Shown here in pieces: positions 1 through 8,431 of a DNA stretch of 64,000 nucleotides. This DNA comes from Nocardia exalbida NBRC 100660 (GTDB taxonomy: Bacteria > Actinomycetota > Actinomycetes > Mycobacteriales > Mycobacteriaceae). The stretch is from positions 62,001-126,000 of the forward strand of contig NZ_BAFZ01000099.1 of NCBI RefSeq assembly GCF_000308575.1. The letters run 5' to 3'. The translations under genes were made by a program, and so were the position numbers. Under the pieces are notes generated by a model, which was not told the DNA's origin, ran no database searches, and saw nothing but the letters and a program-made list of their open reading frames with translations. Each line of letters starts with the position of its first letter. The first letter of the stretch is position 1.

Positions 1-302
1 TGCCAATCTATGGCGTTCTTGACCGACGCCGGATAGCTGTGGTTGTACTCGGGCGTCACCACGACGAAAGCGTCCGCCGCTGCCAGCCGGGGGCCCACCG
101 CTGCCAGCGCACGCGCCGCCTCGGGCCCGGGATGGTGGGAAAGCTGTTGCGGCAGGGGTGTTTCGGCCAGATCGACGACGTCGACGGTGACGTCGTCGCG
201 CCGGTCGGCGTGTTCGGCGAACCAGGTGGCGACGGTCGGGCCGAAGCGGCCCGTACGGGTGCTGCCGACGATCACGGCGAGCCGAATCAGGTGGTCGGAC
301 AT
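1..302 (-). CDS. NADPH-dependent FMN reductase family protein (3' end cut off)
   Basis: The visible N-terminal 100 residues start MSDHLIRLAVIVGSTRTGRF and run to VVTPEYNHSYPASVKNAIDW at the window edge. The GSTR phosphate-binding loop (about residues 13-16) and the TPEYNHSYP segment (about 84-92) are hallmarks of the flavodoxin-fold NADPH-dependent FMN reductase family, which reduces FMN, quinones or azo compounds in the cytoplasm using NAD(P)H. The ATG at 302 is the first start before the conserved beta strand. The C-terminal half lies outside the window, so substrate class cannot be judged. It is transcribed in the same direction as the Roadblock operon that ends 78 bases upstream of it. 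Confidence 0.88.
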   Translation of the reverse strand, partial: MSDHLIRLAVIVGSTRTGRFGPTVATWFAEHADRRDDVTVDVVDLAETPLPQQLSHHPGPEAARALAAVGPRLAAADAFVVVTPEYNHSYPASVKNAIDW

Positions 303-379
303 GGTGGTTCCCTTCGACGCGTGCGTTGCACACAACAGCGTCGGACCTGAACCACGCTTCAGGTCAAATCGAGCGCCGA

Positions 380-751
380 TCAGACCTCCAGGTCCTCCTC
401 GATGCCCTTCAGGCGGTGCCTGGCCATCGCCAGATTCGCCCGGCCCCGGTCCAGCGCCAGGTAGAGGAACAGGCCCTTGGACTTGCGGCCGGTCATCGGC
501 CGGATGATGTGGTACTGCCCGGACAGCGTGATGAGGATGTCCTCGATGTCCTCCTTGAGCCCCAGCTGGTCCATGGTCCGCATCTTGGCGCGCACCACCT
601 CGGTGTTGCCCGCGCCCGCGACCTGGAGGTCCAGGGACTTGGAACTGCCGAGCATGCCCAGCGCCATACCGCTGTTGTAGTCGACCACGGCGGCGCCGAT
701 CGCGCCGTCGATCACCATCATGTCTTTGAGGGCCAGATCCATAGTGGACAT
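380..751 (-). CDS. Roadblock/LC7 domain protein (third copy in operon)
   Basis: A 123-residue protein made almost wholly of one Roadblock/LC7 fold. MMVIDGAIGAAVVDYNSGMAL is the first helix and strand, and LFLYLALDRGRANLAMARHRL (residues 95-115) is the typical C-terminal strand and helix, similar to the same segment of the first copy in the operon. Roadblock proteins dimerise and regulate small GTPases (MglB with MglA, or the actinobacterial conservons). No GTPase gene is present here. It starts 11 bases downstream of the previous Roadblock gene and is the last gene of a four-gene unit. The start is ATG at 751 with the sense-strand GGAAC sequence nearby. Confidence 0.85.
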   Translation of the reverse strand: MSTMDLALKDMMVIDGAIGAAVVDYNSGMALGMLGSSKSLDLQVAGAGNTEVVRAKMRTMDQLGLKEDIEDILITLSGQYHIIRPMTGRKSKGLFLYLALDRGRANLAMARHRLKGIEEDLEV

Positions 752-762
752 AAGTGTTCCTT

Positions 763-1239
763 TCAGTGGGTTTTCGTTGTCTGTTCGCTTCGTGCGTCGG
801 TCGCCACCGGCGTCAGCAAGTCGGCGATCGCCCGCGCCGCCGGACGGGATTCCAGATGCAGCCTGCCGATGTTCACCTCGGGGGCGGCCAGGACGGTCAG
901 CGACGTCCAGCCCGCCGCGTAGATGACCACGTGCCCGCTGGTGCCGTGCACCACCACCTCGCTGAACCCGCCGCCGTGTGCAGTGGTGGCCAGCCGGTGC
1001 GACAGCGACAGCTGCGAGGCGGCCATCGCCGCCATCCCGTTCGGCTCGATCTGCGCAGGTAGATCGTGGGCGACGAGCAGCCCGTCGTTGGATGCCACGA
1101 GCGCGCCGGTCAGCCGAGGGACGCGATCGCGCAGGGCCTTCAGCTCCAGCAGCACCGCCGCGTTCGGTTCGGGTCCGGACATCGCCACCTTGGTCAACCT
1201 TCCCATCACATTGCCGAGCAGTTTCTTCCGCGCGGTCAC
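763..1239 (-). CDS. Roadblock/LC7 domain protein (second copy in operon)
   Basis: A 158-residue protein with a basic N-terminal extension (VTARKKLLGNVMGRL) followed by a Roadblock/LC7 domain from about residue 27. VPRLTGALVASNDGLLVAHDL (residues 40-60) and GFSEVVVHGTSGHVVIYAAG (91-110) are the conserved strand pairs; this is the classic conservon-B type pattern. The GTG start at 1239 overlaps the stop of the upstream winged-helix gene by four bases (GTGA), which indicates translational coupling. Its partner is probably one of the other Roadblock proteins of the operon, as a homo- or heterodimer. That is inference from family behaviour. Confidence 0.85.
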   Translation of the reverse strand: MTARKKLLGNVMGRLTKVAMSGPEPNAAVLLELKALRDRVPRLTGALVASNDGLLVAHDLPAQIEPNGMAAMAASQLSLSHRLATTAHGGGFSEVVVHGTSGHVVIYAAGWTSLTVLAAPEVNIGRLHLESRPAARAIADLLTPVATDARSEQTTKTH

Positions 1240-2066
1240 GCGAGCTCCTCCAAAGCCGCTTGCAGGCGGACGAGCAGGTCCCGGTCCGGCGGTTCCGAAC
1301 GCTCCGCGACGGGGACCGGCGCCGAGTGCCGCCCACGGCGTCTCGGAAGCCGGCCCGGCTCGGCGCTCAGGGCTGCGACCGCCACGGGCTCGTCGGTCAC
1401 CGGTTCGGGTGCGACCCGCCGGGCCGCCACCGCGACGGACGTGCCGGCGGGCGGCTCGATCAGCCCCGCGGCGGTCAGATCCCGCACCGCGACCAGACAT
1501 CCATAGGTGGTACGGCCCAGTTCGCGGCCGATCCCCGCGACACTGCGCCGCGCGTCCGCGGCGGCCAGCACCTCGGCCTGCCCCCCGGTGAGCACCAGAC
1601 GGCGCCGCCGCACCCGGCGCACCGGCACGACCGGGACCCGATCGACCAGGTCCGCGGGCCACGGCCCGGACTCCGGATCGCCGCGCCGCGCGCACTCCTG
1701 CACGAGAGCCCGCGGCGTGATGTGGCAGACCGGGGCCAGCCAGTGCGGTGGGGCCGGACGGAACTCCGGGACGGCGGGCGAGGCCAGCAAGAAGTAGGCG
1801 GCATCGAAAACCGACAGCATGGCGAGCGTTTCCAGCCGCGGCCGCCCCAGCACACGGCCGGGATCGCCCGCCCCCGCGCGCCGCCAGTCCTCGGCGGTCG
1901 CCACGCCCGCCTCGACAACCAGCCGGTCCAGTCCCGTGGTGCGGCGGCAATCGGCGGAAACGATCGCGCCCTCGGCGAGGTGAAACGCACCGTCGCCCGC
2001 GCGCAGCACGCCCGTACGTCCTTCCTTCTCCAGCCGCCGCAATTCGACCGCGAGTTCAGGACTCAT
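1236..2066 (-). CDS. DUF4388/PatA-N-like protein with winged-helix region
   Basis: About 276 residues. The N-terminal part (ELRRLEKEGRTGVLRAGDG then FHLAEGAIVSADC, about residues 6-43) fits the DUF4388/PatA N-terminal pattern: a small beta domain reading 'gTGvL...l..G.iv.A'. The middle is not recognisable. Residues about 157-200 (LTGGQAEVLAAADARRSVAGIG to LTAAGLIEPP) look like a winged helix, and a proline/arginine-rich tail follows. The stop overlaps the next Roadblock gene by four bases. The ATG at 2066 is preferred over the ATG at 2087, because it overlaps the upstream gene by 11 rather than 32 bases. It may be a DNA-binding or adaptor partner of the Roadblock proteins; function is inferred only. 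Confidence 0.6.
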   Translation of the reverse strand: MSPELAVELRRLEKEGRTGVLRAGDGAFHLAEGAIVSADCRRTTGLDRLVVEAGVATAEDWRRAGAGDPGRVLGRPRLETLAMLSVFDAAYFLLASPAVPEFRPAPPHWLAPVCHITPRALVQECARRGDPESGPWPADLVDRVPVVPVRRVRRRRLVLTGGQAEVLAAADARRSVAGIGRELGRTTYGCLVAVRDLTAAGLIEPPAGTSVAVAARRVAPEPVTDEPVAVAALSAEPGRLPRRRGRHSAPVPVAERSEPPDRDLLVRLQAALEELA

Positions 2067-2448
2067 CGGTGTCCTCGGCCAATTCATCGAGAATTCCGCG
2101 CAGCTGATATCGCGCCATCGCGAGATTCCCGGTGTCCTCGTCGAACAGCACGTGCACGAAAAGCCGTCCGTCGAAGTCGCCGTTCACCAGGTTCAGCAGA
2201 TGGTATCCGTGGGTTCCGCAGACGATGATCTCGGTGACGTCGTCACCGTCGCCGCCGCTCGACAATGCCGGGCAGGCGAGCACCGCGCGCACCACATCCG
2301 TTGTGGCGGCGGCATCTTCGTGCTCGTCCAGCACCTCGTGCCTGCCGTCGGCGGCGATCGCCAGACCGCTCGCGCCGTCCACCAATGTCACACTGCGCGC
2401 ACCGGGAATATCCATGATGCGTTTCAGACAACCGTCGATACCGATCAC
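2056..2448 (-). CDS. Roadblock/LC7 domain protein (first copy in operon)
   Basis: A 130-residue protein starting GTG at 2448 (VIGIDGCLKRIMDIPGARSV). Residues 5-35 give the first Roadblock helix and strands (RSVTLVDGASGLAIAADG). Residues 92-123 (FDGRLFVHVLFDEDTGNLAMAR to QLRGILDEL) match the strand-helix end of the third copy, so those two are probably paralogues. The protein is acidic overall. It is the promoter-proximal gene of the unit, with its operator candidate about 120-170 bases upstream. Members of this family act in the cytoplasm as GTPase regulators or as scaffolds. No GTPase, sensor kinase or DUF742 gene, the usual conservon partners, is visible here. Confidence 0.83.
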   Translation of the reverse strand: MIGIDGCLKRIMDIPGARSVTLVDGASGLAIAADGRHEVLDEHEDAAATTDVVRAVLACPALSSGGDGDDVTEIIVCGTHGYHLLNLVNGDFDGRLFVHVLFDEDTGNLAMARYQLRGILDELAEDTDES

Positions 2449-2931
2449 GCGCCACCACTTGTCATGTGAGGGGTTTACGGTTTCCAGACGCTACACACGC
2501 GCACCGCACGATGTACAGCAAATTGGGGAGAAATTTCCGGTAAAAAACATTTCCCCTGGCAGTGCGGAATAAATACCTTTCGGTATTCAATACCTATTGG
2601 TATTCAATACCCGTCGGTTTTCGATCTCGACACGCCGACCCGGCCACAATAAATCCTCGATACGGCCGCTCGACTGCTCCGGTGCCACATACGCGACACG
2701 CCTGCGACTGTGCACGCACGGGCAGGCACCACCGGAACCGCACGCCTCCGCCGCCCTGGGGCGCGCACGGAGGCATGCCATGCCGGGGAGACCGGCGCAG
2801 CGGGCAGTCATCTCGCAGCAATTACAAGATCGGCGATACACCCGCTCGAAGGACCGGGCGGCTACACCGGACGAAATCAGTCGGCGGTGAGGTAGGGCCG
2901 CCCCCTCCCTGTCCGCAGCGTCGGTCGCGCC
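2449..2931. other. Intergenic region upstream of the Roadblock operon
   Basis: This stretch separates the Roadblock operon from the VWA gene, both on the minus strand. Apart from the 17-bp repeat array at 2572-2622 and a general AT-rich segment (about 2510-2650) likely to contain the promoter, I see no supported gene. Open frames here are short and have compositions unlike real proteins of this genome. Confidence 0.6.
2572..2622. promoter_or_regulatory. Three tandem 17-bp palindromic repeats (operator candidate)
   Basis: Two perfect-arm units AATACC-N4-GGTATTC lie at 2572-2588 and 2589-2605. A third unit at 2606-2622 has one changed base in the right arm (GGTTTTC). Each unit is a dyad with six-base arms, and the repeat period is exactly 17 bases. 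The stretch is strikingly AT-rich for this genome and sits about 124-174 bases upstream of the first Roadblock gene. The form fits an array of dimer-binding sites for a repressor or activator. The protein that binds it is not known. Confidence 0.6.
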
Positions 2932-4881
2932 TTACGCCTTACCGCGCAGGTAATCGCTCACCACGGCGGCGCCGAGACCGTCCAGATCAGGCATCACCAC
3001 GCGGCCGCCGCTGCGGCGGGCCATCAGGTCGACGAACGCGGCCAGGCGCGGGTCCTCCCCGAGCATGAACACCGTCACCGACGCACCCAGCTTGGCCAGG
3101 GCGTCGACCTGAGCCATCGTCACGGCCAGCGTGCGCTGCGCGGGTGGCCAATTGAAGTACGTCTCGCCGTCCGGCTCCAGATGAGCGGTCGGCTCGCCGT
3201 CGGTGACGACCAGCACGATCGGCACCGCGTCCGGATGCCTGCGCAGGTGCCCCGCGGCGAGCAGCAGAGCGTGGTGCAGATTGGTGCCCTGCTCCCAGAC
3301 GCCTTCCAGCGCGGTCAGTTCGCCGATGTCCACGGTCGTCGCGTGCCTGCCGAAGGTGATCACGCTCAGCGCGTCGGAGCGGAACCTGGTGGCGATCAAG
3401 TGGTGCAGCGCCAAGGCGGTGCGCTTCATCGGCACCCATCTCCCGTCCTGCACCATCGACCAGGACGTGTCCACGCACAGCGCGACGGCAGCCCTGGACC
3501 GCTGCTCGGTCTCCATGATCTCGACATCGGAAACGTCCAGCCGCACACCACGTTTGCCCGTCGACGCCGACCGCAGCACGGCATTGCGGATGGTCCGAGA
3601 CACATCCCACGGCTCGGTGTCGCCGAACCGCCAGGCCCGGGAACCGCCGGTCGGCTCACCCGCGGCGCCCGCCAGGGCCGTGTCCCGTTCACCGCGACGG
3701 GATCGCAAGCGGCCGACGACGTCACGCAGCGCCACCTCGCCGAGCCGGCGCAAAGCCTTGGGCGTCAGCCGCAGTGAGCCGTCCTGCGCCCGCTCGAAGA
3801 TGCCTTGCCTGCGCAATTCGCGCTCCAGTTCGGCCAGCCGGGCGGCATCCACGCTCGCGTCCGCACCGAGGTGGCGGGCCAGCGCGTCCAGGTCGATGTC
3901 CTCCAAACGCGCACCGGCATAGGACTGGCCGAGCTGCTCGGCGAGCGCGTCGAGTTCGGCGAGATCTTGCAGGGCTTGCGCGCCTTCGCCGAGGCCGAGC
4001 GGGTCGTCGCCGCGGAACCGCCGCCCGGAGTTCCAGTCCTCTCCGGGACGCAGCGCCCGCAGATGCGCGTCCAGCGCGGAGACCTGCTGGGCGATCCCCG
4101 GATCGCCGAACGCCTGGCCGATCAGCTCGGACAGCTCCGCGCGCTGCTGCTCGGACATCGAGTTCATCATGCGCTGCGCGGCGGCGGCGCGGGCGGCGAG
4201 CGCGTCGATCAGTTCCTCGGTGTCGCGCGGGTTCTCCGGGAAGAATTCGCCGTGCTCGGCCATGAACTCGGCGAACCGCTGCTCGGTGTCCTCCCCCCTG
4301 GCGTGGGCGGCCAGCAGGTCGTTCAGGTCGGCCATCATCCGCCGGACCCGCTCCACATCCTGCGGAGTGGTGTTCTGCAACGCCTGTTTCATGCCCTGGA
4401 AGCGCGATTCCAGCAGCTCGCGGCCGAGCAGGTCACGGATCTTCTGATAGTTGTCGCGGCCGGTCTCCGACCGCCAGGGGTACTCGGCGAGCTCGGTGAC
4501 GGCGGCGGCCGGGCTCGACGGCAGTGCGTCCAGCTGCGCTTCGGCGAACCTGGCGTCGTCGGACGGGTCGGGGAACAGGGCGCCGCGCTCGGCTTCCAAT
4601 GCCTCTTCCAGCAGTTCCCTGACCTGTTGCAGGGTGCCGTCCAGCCGGTGGCTCCTGGCGATCTCCGCGCGGCGCTGCCACAACCGGCGCGTCAGCTCCT
4701 CCAGCCCCGGCATGGTGCCGGTGCCGCGCCGCAACAGCTCTTGCAGGGCGTTGCGCGGCGAACTGCCCTCCATGACGTCGCGACCGATCCGGTCCAGCGC
4801 CTCCCGCAGGTCCAGCGGGGGCGCCAACGGATCGGGCCCCTCGTGATAGGGGCCGTAGGAGTAGCGGTCGGGGGTCGTCAC
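2932..4881 (-). CDS. VWA-domain protein, CoxE/Rv0959-like partner of MoxR ATPase
   Basis: A 649-residue protein. Its first two thirds are helical and charged (many E/A/R runs, with an HGEFFPENPRDTEELIDALAA segment). The C-terminal third is a von Willebrand factor A domain with the metal-site motif DTSWSM (DxSxS, near residue 470), a conserved Thr in EQGTNLHHAL and Asp in VVTDGEP. VWA proteins of this class work with a MoxR AAA+ ATPase in metal-cofactor insertion or protein-complex assembly in the cytoplasm. The partner ATPase is encoded 25 bases upstream, as in the Rv0958-Rv0959 pair. No signal peptide or membrane segment is visible. The start is ATG at 4881. Confidence 0.85.
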   Translation of the reverse strand: MTTPDRYSYGPYHEGPDPLAPPLDLREALDRIGRDVMEGSSPRNALQELLRRGTGTMPGLEELTRRLWQRRAEIARSHRLDGTLQQVRELLEEALEAERGALFPDPSDDARFAEAQLDALPSSPAAAVTELAEYPWRSETGRDNYQKIRDLLGRELLESRFQGMKQALQNTTPQDVERVRRMMADLNDLLAAHARGEDTEQRFAEFMAEHGEFFPENPRDTEELIDALAARAAAAQRMMNSMSEQQRAELSELIGQAFGDPGIAQQVSALDAHLRALRPGEDWNSGRRFRGDDPLGLGEGAQALQDLAELDALAEQLGQSYAGARLEDIDLDALARHLGADASVDAARLAELERELRRQGIFERAQDGSLRLTPKALRRLGEVALRDVVGRLRSRRGERDTALAGAAGEPTGGSRAWRFGDTEPWDVSRTIRNAVLRSASTGKRGVRLDVSDVEIMETEQRSRAAVALCVDTSWSMVQDGRWVPMKRTALALHHLIATRFRSDALSVITFGRHATTVDIGELTALEGVWEQGTNLHHALLLAAGHLRRHPDAVPIVLVVTDGEPTAHLEPDGETYFNWPPAQRTLAVTMAQVDALAKLGASVTVFMLGEDPRLAAFVDLMARRSGGRVVMPDLDGLGAAVVSDYLRGKA

Positions 4882-4906
4882 GACGCCTCGCCGGGAACGA
4901 CGGCGG

Positions 4907-6301
4907 TCATCGGCCGTACACCGCCGAGCCGTCGTCGGAGTCCTTCGCGATCTGACGGGCCAGGTACAGCGCCTCCAGCGCGAACTCGACGGCCGAGGCG
5001 ATCCGCGGCGGCGGATCGGCCGCGTCGACGCCGAGCCGCTCGGCGACTTCGTGCAGCACGGGCAGTTCGGGCAGGGCCGAGAGGACTTCCTCGCCGGGGA
5101 CGCGTTCGCCGGTGGTGACCAGATGCCCGTCGCCGACCGCCTCGGCCAGTGGCCGCAGGTTCAGGCCGCCCAGCAACGCCCGCGCCGTCTCGGAGAACGA
5201 GCGGCGCAGCAGGTGGGTCAGATGTTCCTGCTCACGCCCCTCCTCACCGGATTCGAACTCCAGCTTGCCGCGCAACACCGCGGGAACGGACTCGAGGTCG
5301 ACGGGCCGCGCCACCGCGGGACTCTCCCCCGTCACCGCCGACCTGCGCAGCGCCGCCGCCGCCACCGTCTCGGCCGCGGCGACGGCGAAGCGCGCGGACA
5401 CCCCCGAGCGCTGGTCGATCGCGGACGACTCGCGCAGCTGCCGCACGAACCGGGCGAGCACCTCGATCAGCGGATCGCCCACCTCGGCCACCAGTTCGGC
5501 CTCCTGGCGCACCAGCGCCACCTCGGCTTCGACGCTGAGCGGATAGTGGGTGCGGATCTCCGCACCGAAACGGTCTTTCAGCGGTGTGATGATGCGGCCG
5601 CGGTTCGTGTAGTCCTCCGGGTTGGCGGTGGCCACGAGCAATACGTCCAGCGGCAGGCGCAGCGTATAGCCGCGGACCTGGATATCGCGTTCCTCCATCA
5701 CGTTCAGCAGCGCGACCTGGATGCGTTCGGCGAGGTCGGGCAGCTCGTTGATCGCCACGATGCCGCGGTGCGCGCGCGGGACCAGACCGAAGTGAATCGT
5801 CTCGGGATCACCGAGACTGCGCCCCTCGGCCACCTTGACCGGGTCGACGTCACCGATCAGGTCGCCGACGGAGGTGTCGGGCGTGGCGAGCTTCTCGGCG
5901 TACCGCTCCGAGCGATGCCGCCACGCGACGGGCAGGTCGTCGCCGAGTTCCGCGGCCAGCCGCCGACCGGCCGGGCTGATCGGGTCGAGCGGGTGTTCGC
6001 CCAGCTCGGCGCCTGCGATCACGGGCGTCCATTCGTCCAGCAAGCCGACCAGGGAACGCAGCAGCCGGGTCTTTCCCTGGCCGCGCTCGCCGAGCAGCAC
6101 GACGTCGTGCCCCGCCAGCAGCGCGCGTTCCAGCTGCGGCACCACCGTCCGGTCGAACCCGACGATGCCGGGCCAGGGGTCGCCGCCGGAACTCAGCAGC
6201 GCGAGCAGGTTCTCGCGGATCTCGGTCTTCACGCCACGCGGCAGATAGCCGGCCGAACGCAGGTCGCCCGCGGTCGTGGGCAGGTGTGCGGGAACTTTCA
6301 C
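4907..6301 (-). CDS. MoxR-type AAA+ ATPase (Rv0958-like)
   Basis: 464 residues from GTG at 6301 (VKVPAHLPTTAGDLRSAGYL), close to the 459 I recall for Rv0958. Upstream in-frame codons give arginine/serine-rich non-conserved sequence, so the longer start is rejected. The Walker A motif is GERGQGKT (71-78). The Walker B region is GIVAINELPDL (180-190), with Asn in the place of the usual Asp, a form I believe is typical of this subfamily. Sensor-1-like VATANPEDYTN follows. The protein probably hydrolyses ATP to remodel a target together with the VWA protein encoded just downstream. It is often annotated as a magnesium chelatase subunit, but no chelatase context is present. Confidence 0.87.
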   Translation of the reverse strand: MKVPAHLPTTAGDLRSAGYLPRGVKTEIRENLLALLSSGGDPWPGIVGFDRTVVPQLERALLAGHDVVLLGERGQGKTRLLRSLVGLLDEWTPVIAGAELGEHPLDPISPAGRRLAAELGDDLPVAWRHRSERYAEKLATPDTSVGDLIGDVDPVKVAEGRSLGDPETIHFGLVPRAHRGIVAINELPDLAERIQVALLNVMEERDIQVRGYTLRLPLDVLLVATANPEDYTNRGRIITPLKDRFGAEIRTHYPLSVEAEVALVRQEAELVAEVGDPLIEVLARFVRQLRESSAIDQRSGVSARFAVAAAETVAAAALRRSAVTGESPAVARPVDLESVPAVLRGKLEFESGEEGREQEHLTHLLRRSFSETARALLGGLNLRPLAEAVGDGHLVTTGERVPGEEVLSALPELPVLHEVAERLGVDAADPPPRIASAVEFALEALYLARQIAKDSDDGSAVYGR

Positions 6302-6480
6302 GAATTCGACGCTACGTCCATTTCGCCATCGGGTCGACCGGGAAACGAGCGCGGGACGCCGGCCGACCGGCACGCTATCGGCCCGGCGACGAAGGAACGC
6401 ACCCCTTCGGCTGCCCGATTCGGGCACCGGCCCACCGTCACCCGAACCGTCGAGCCCATCGGAGTCGGGACTCCCACAGC

Positions 6481-6509
6481 AGAAAAGCCCCTGCGTGAGG
6501 GGCTTTTCT
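6481..6509 (-). terminator. Rho-independent terminator, 11-bp stem
   Basis: Perfect 11-base arms AGAAAAGCCCC and GGGGCTTTTCT enclose a seven-base loop. The GC core flanked by A/T runs gives a U-tract on either strand. It lies about 80-105 bases beyond the stop of the DUF2637-type gene on the minus strand and upstream of the MoxR gene. It most likely ends the former transcript and insulates the latter. Confidence 0.8.
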
Positions 6510-6586
6510 CGAATCCGGGGATCAGCCGTCGACCGATCCGCAGGACTCGGCGAAGCTACTCGCAGCTCCCGAAGAGACGAGCCGGA

Positions 6587-8188
6587 CTATCGGGTGGTCA
6601 GCTGAGGTTCGCTGATCGCGCGCGGCGCTGTAGCGGCGGACATGTCGTCGGCATCGTGCGCGATCGGTGATCCGTTCGCCGCCACGACCGAGGTGACCGG
6701 TTCCATCCGCGCCGGGCGATCCATGTCGTCCGCACCGGGTGCGTAGTGCTGGACCACGCCCGCGTCGAGCGGCTCCAGCGCACGGACATTCGATTCGGGG
6801 TGCGTCTCGGCAGTCTCCGAGTCGTGCTCCCCATCGGCCCCGCGCGCCGTAACCGCCTCCGCCACATCATCGGCGACCGACGCCTCTGCGGTCTCCCCTG
6901 GCACGCCGTGCTCGTCGGCCGTCTCCGTGACGTTCGGTGCGGGCGCGGCAGCGGCGGGGTCCTCCACCGGTTGCTCGCCGGGCTTGCTGAATCGAATCCG
7001 GTTGAGCGTCTGACGCACCGCCGCGGCCAATCGCGCGTCCAGCACGGCTTCGTCCGCAGTGGCCTCGACAGGCGCTTCCGAACCGCCCTCCGCGACGGGA
7101 GCCCGTCCGACCGCGGGAAACGGTGTCGTCGCCAGCCACAGCTCGGTGAGTTCCGGAGCGGGCGCTGAGATCTCGGCGGCGGGCTGCCCCGCTGCGGCCG
7201 GAGAGCCTTGTTCGTGCTGCGTAGCGTCGGGGCGCTGTCCCGCAACAGCCGTGCCCTCTGGAGCGGAGGCAGGCTGTGGCGCAGCGGCGGGTTGCGGAAC
7301 GGTCGGCGTGGGCTCCATGAGAATGCTGGGCAGGATCTGGTTTCCGGCTCCGCCGACCTGAGTGAGCGCCGCCAGTCGTTCCTGGAGATCTTCGTGATCG
7401 GGCACGGCGGCGGTCGCTTGCTCGATCGCGCGTCCGTATCGCTCGGCGACGAGCCGGTGGGTGACGAGCGCGACACCGATCATGATCGGCGCGATCGCGT
7501 GGATGCCGATCCCGGCCATGTCACCCGTCCGGAAGTACGGGAACGTGTTCAGCGCGATACTCGCCGTCAGCAAGACGCCTTCGACGGTGTAGACCTGCCA
7601 CAGCCGATCGATCACCCCCCACTCGGCGGTATCCCCGGTGGACAGCATCAGCGCGACGAGTACCGCGCTGATCAAGGCTTCCAGTCCATACGACAGCCAG
7701 AACATCGGATTCGTCGCGCCGCCGGTCGGCGCGATGTTCTGCTGGACGGTGACCGCGGAGAACAGCATCGAGAACGCGACCACGCCGGCGAGCAGCCCCA
7801 GCACCCGCGGCTTGCGCTGGTGCAGGCGAGCGACTTTCGCGTGCGGGCTGCTGCTGTGGCGCTGTTCACCGATCGCCTGCGCGGCCCGCAGCAGATCGGC
7901 GGCCTCGCGTTCGGCCAGCTCGGCGGCTGTGCGCCGCACGCGCTCCGCGGCATCGGCGGCCGCCTGGATACGCGCCCGCTTCTCGTGGCGTTCGTAGTCG
8001 CGCACGAGCTCGGCCAACTCGCGGGAGGCGGCGAGCTCACGCTCCGACAATGCTTCCAGCAGTGCCGGATCGTCCTGGTGGGCCAACCGCTCATGCGCGA
8101 TCTGCACCCGGTCCGGCAGCGCACCGGCCACCAGGTCATCCACCGGCGGCGCACCCGTGGGCGCGTTGGTCGTGAAACGACGGAACAT
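6587..8188 (-). CDS. DUF2637-like four-helix membrane protein with long C-terminal tail
   Basis: About 533 residues. The N-terminal 110 residues are charged and helical, probably coiled coil (ELAELVRDYERHEKRARIQAAAD). Four hydrophobic segments follow at roughly 130-150, 160-185, 203-220 and 228-248 (GLLAGVVAFSMLFSAVTV ... MIGVALVTHRL). This block resembles DUF2637/SpdB proteins of actinobacterial plasmids and integrative elements. The last 260 residues are low-complexity Pro/Ala/Glu-rich and probably disordered in the cytoplasm. The ATG at 8188 is preferred because GGAAAGG lies 10 bases before it; a TTG at 8194 is also possible. Role in conjugation or spreading is inferred from the family only, and no relaxase or TraB/FtsK gene is nearby. 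Confidence 0.55.
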   Translation of the reverse strand: MFRRFTTNAPTGAPPVDDLVAGALPDRVQIAHERLAHQDDPALLEALSERELAASRELAELVRDYERHEKRARIQAAADAAERVRRTAAELAEREAADLLRAAQAIGEQRHSSSPHAKVARLHQRKPRVLGLLAGVVAFSMLFSAVTVQQNIAPTGGATNPMFWLSYGLEALISAVLVALMLSTGDTAEWGVIDRLWQVYTVEGVLLTASIALNTFPYFRTGDMAGIGIHAIAPIMIGVALVTHRLVAERYGRAIEQATAAVPDHEDLQERLAALTQVGGAGNQILPSILMEPTPTVPQPAAAPQPASAPEGTAVAGQRPDATQHEQGSPAAAGQPAAEISAPAPELTELWLATTPFPAVGRAPVAEGGSEAPVEATADEAVLDARLAAAVRQTLNRIRFSKPGEQPVEDPAAAAPAPNVTETADEHGVPGETAEASVADDVAEAVTARGADGEHDSETAETHPESNVRALEPLDAGVVQHYAPGADDMDRPARMEPVTSVVAANGSPIAHDADDMSAATAPRAISEPQLTTR

Positions 8189-8431
8189 CAGCAAAGAACC
8201 TTTCCGACGATCGAGTGTTCCAGACGCAGCGCGCCAGAGCTGCCTCGGCCGTCGACCACTACCGCCGAACCGGACGATCGACCCGGCCCAGACGGAAAAG
8301 ATAACCCGTCATCGAAATCCGTTCGACCCGACGAGCAAACAGGGCCGAATGGAGTACACCGCCGGGCAGCGGGACGAACCGCCCAGCACAGAACTCGGGC
8401 CACAACGCGGACCCGCTCTCGGAGTCCGTGC

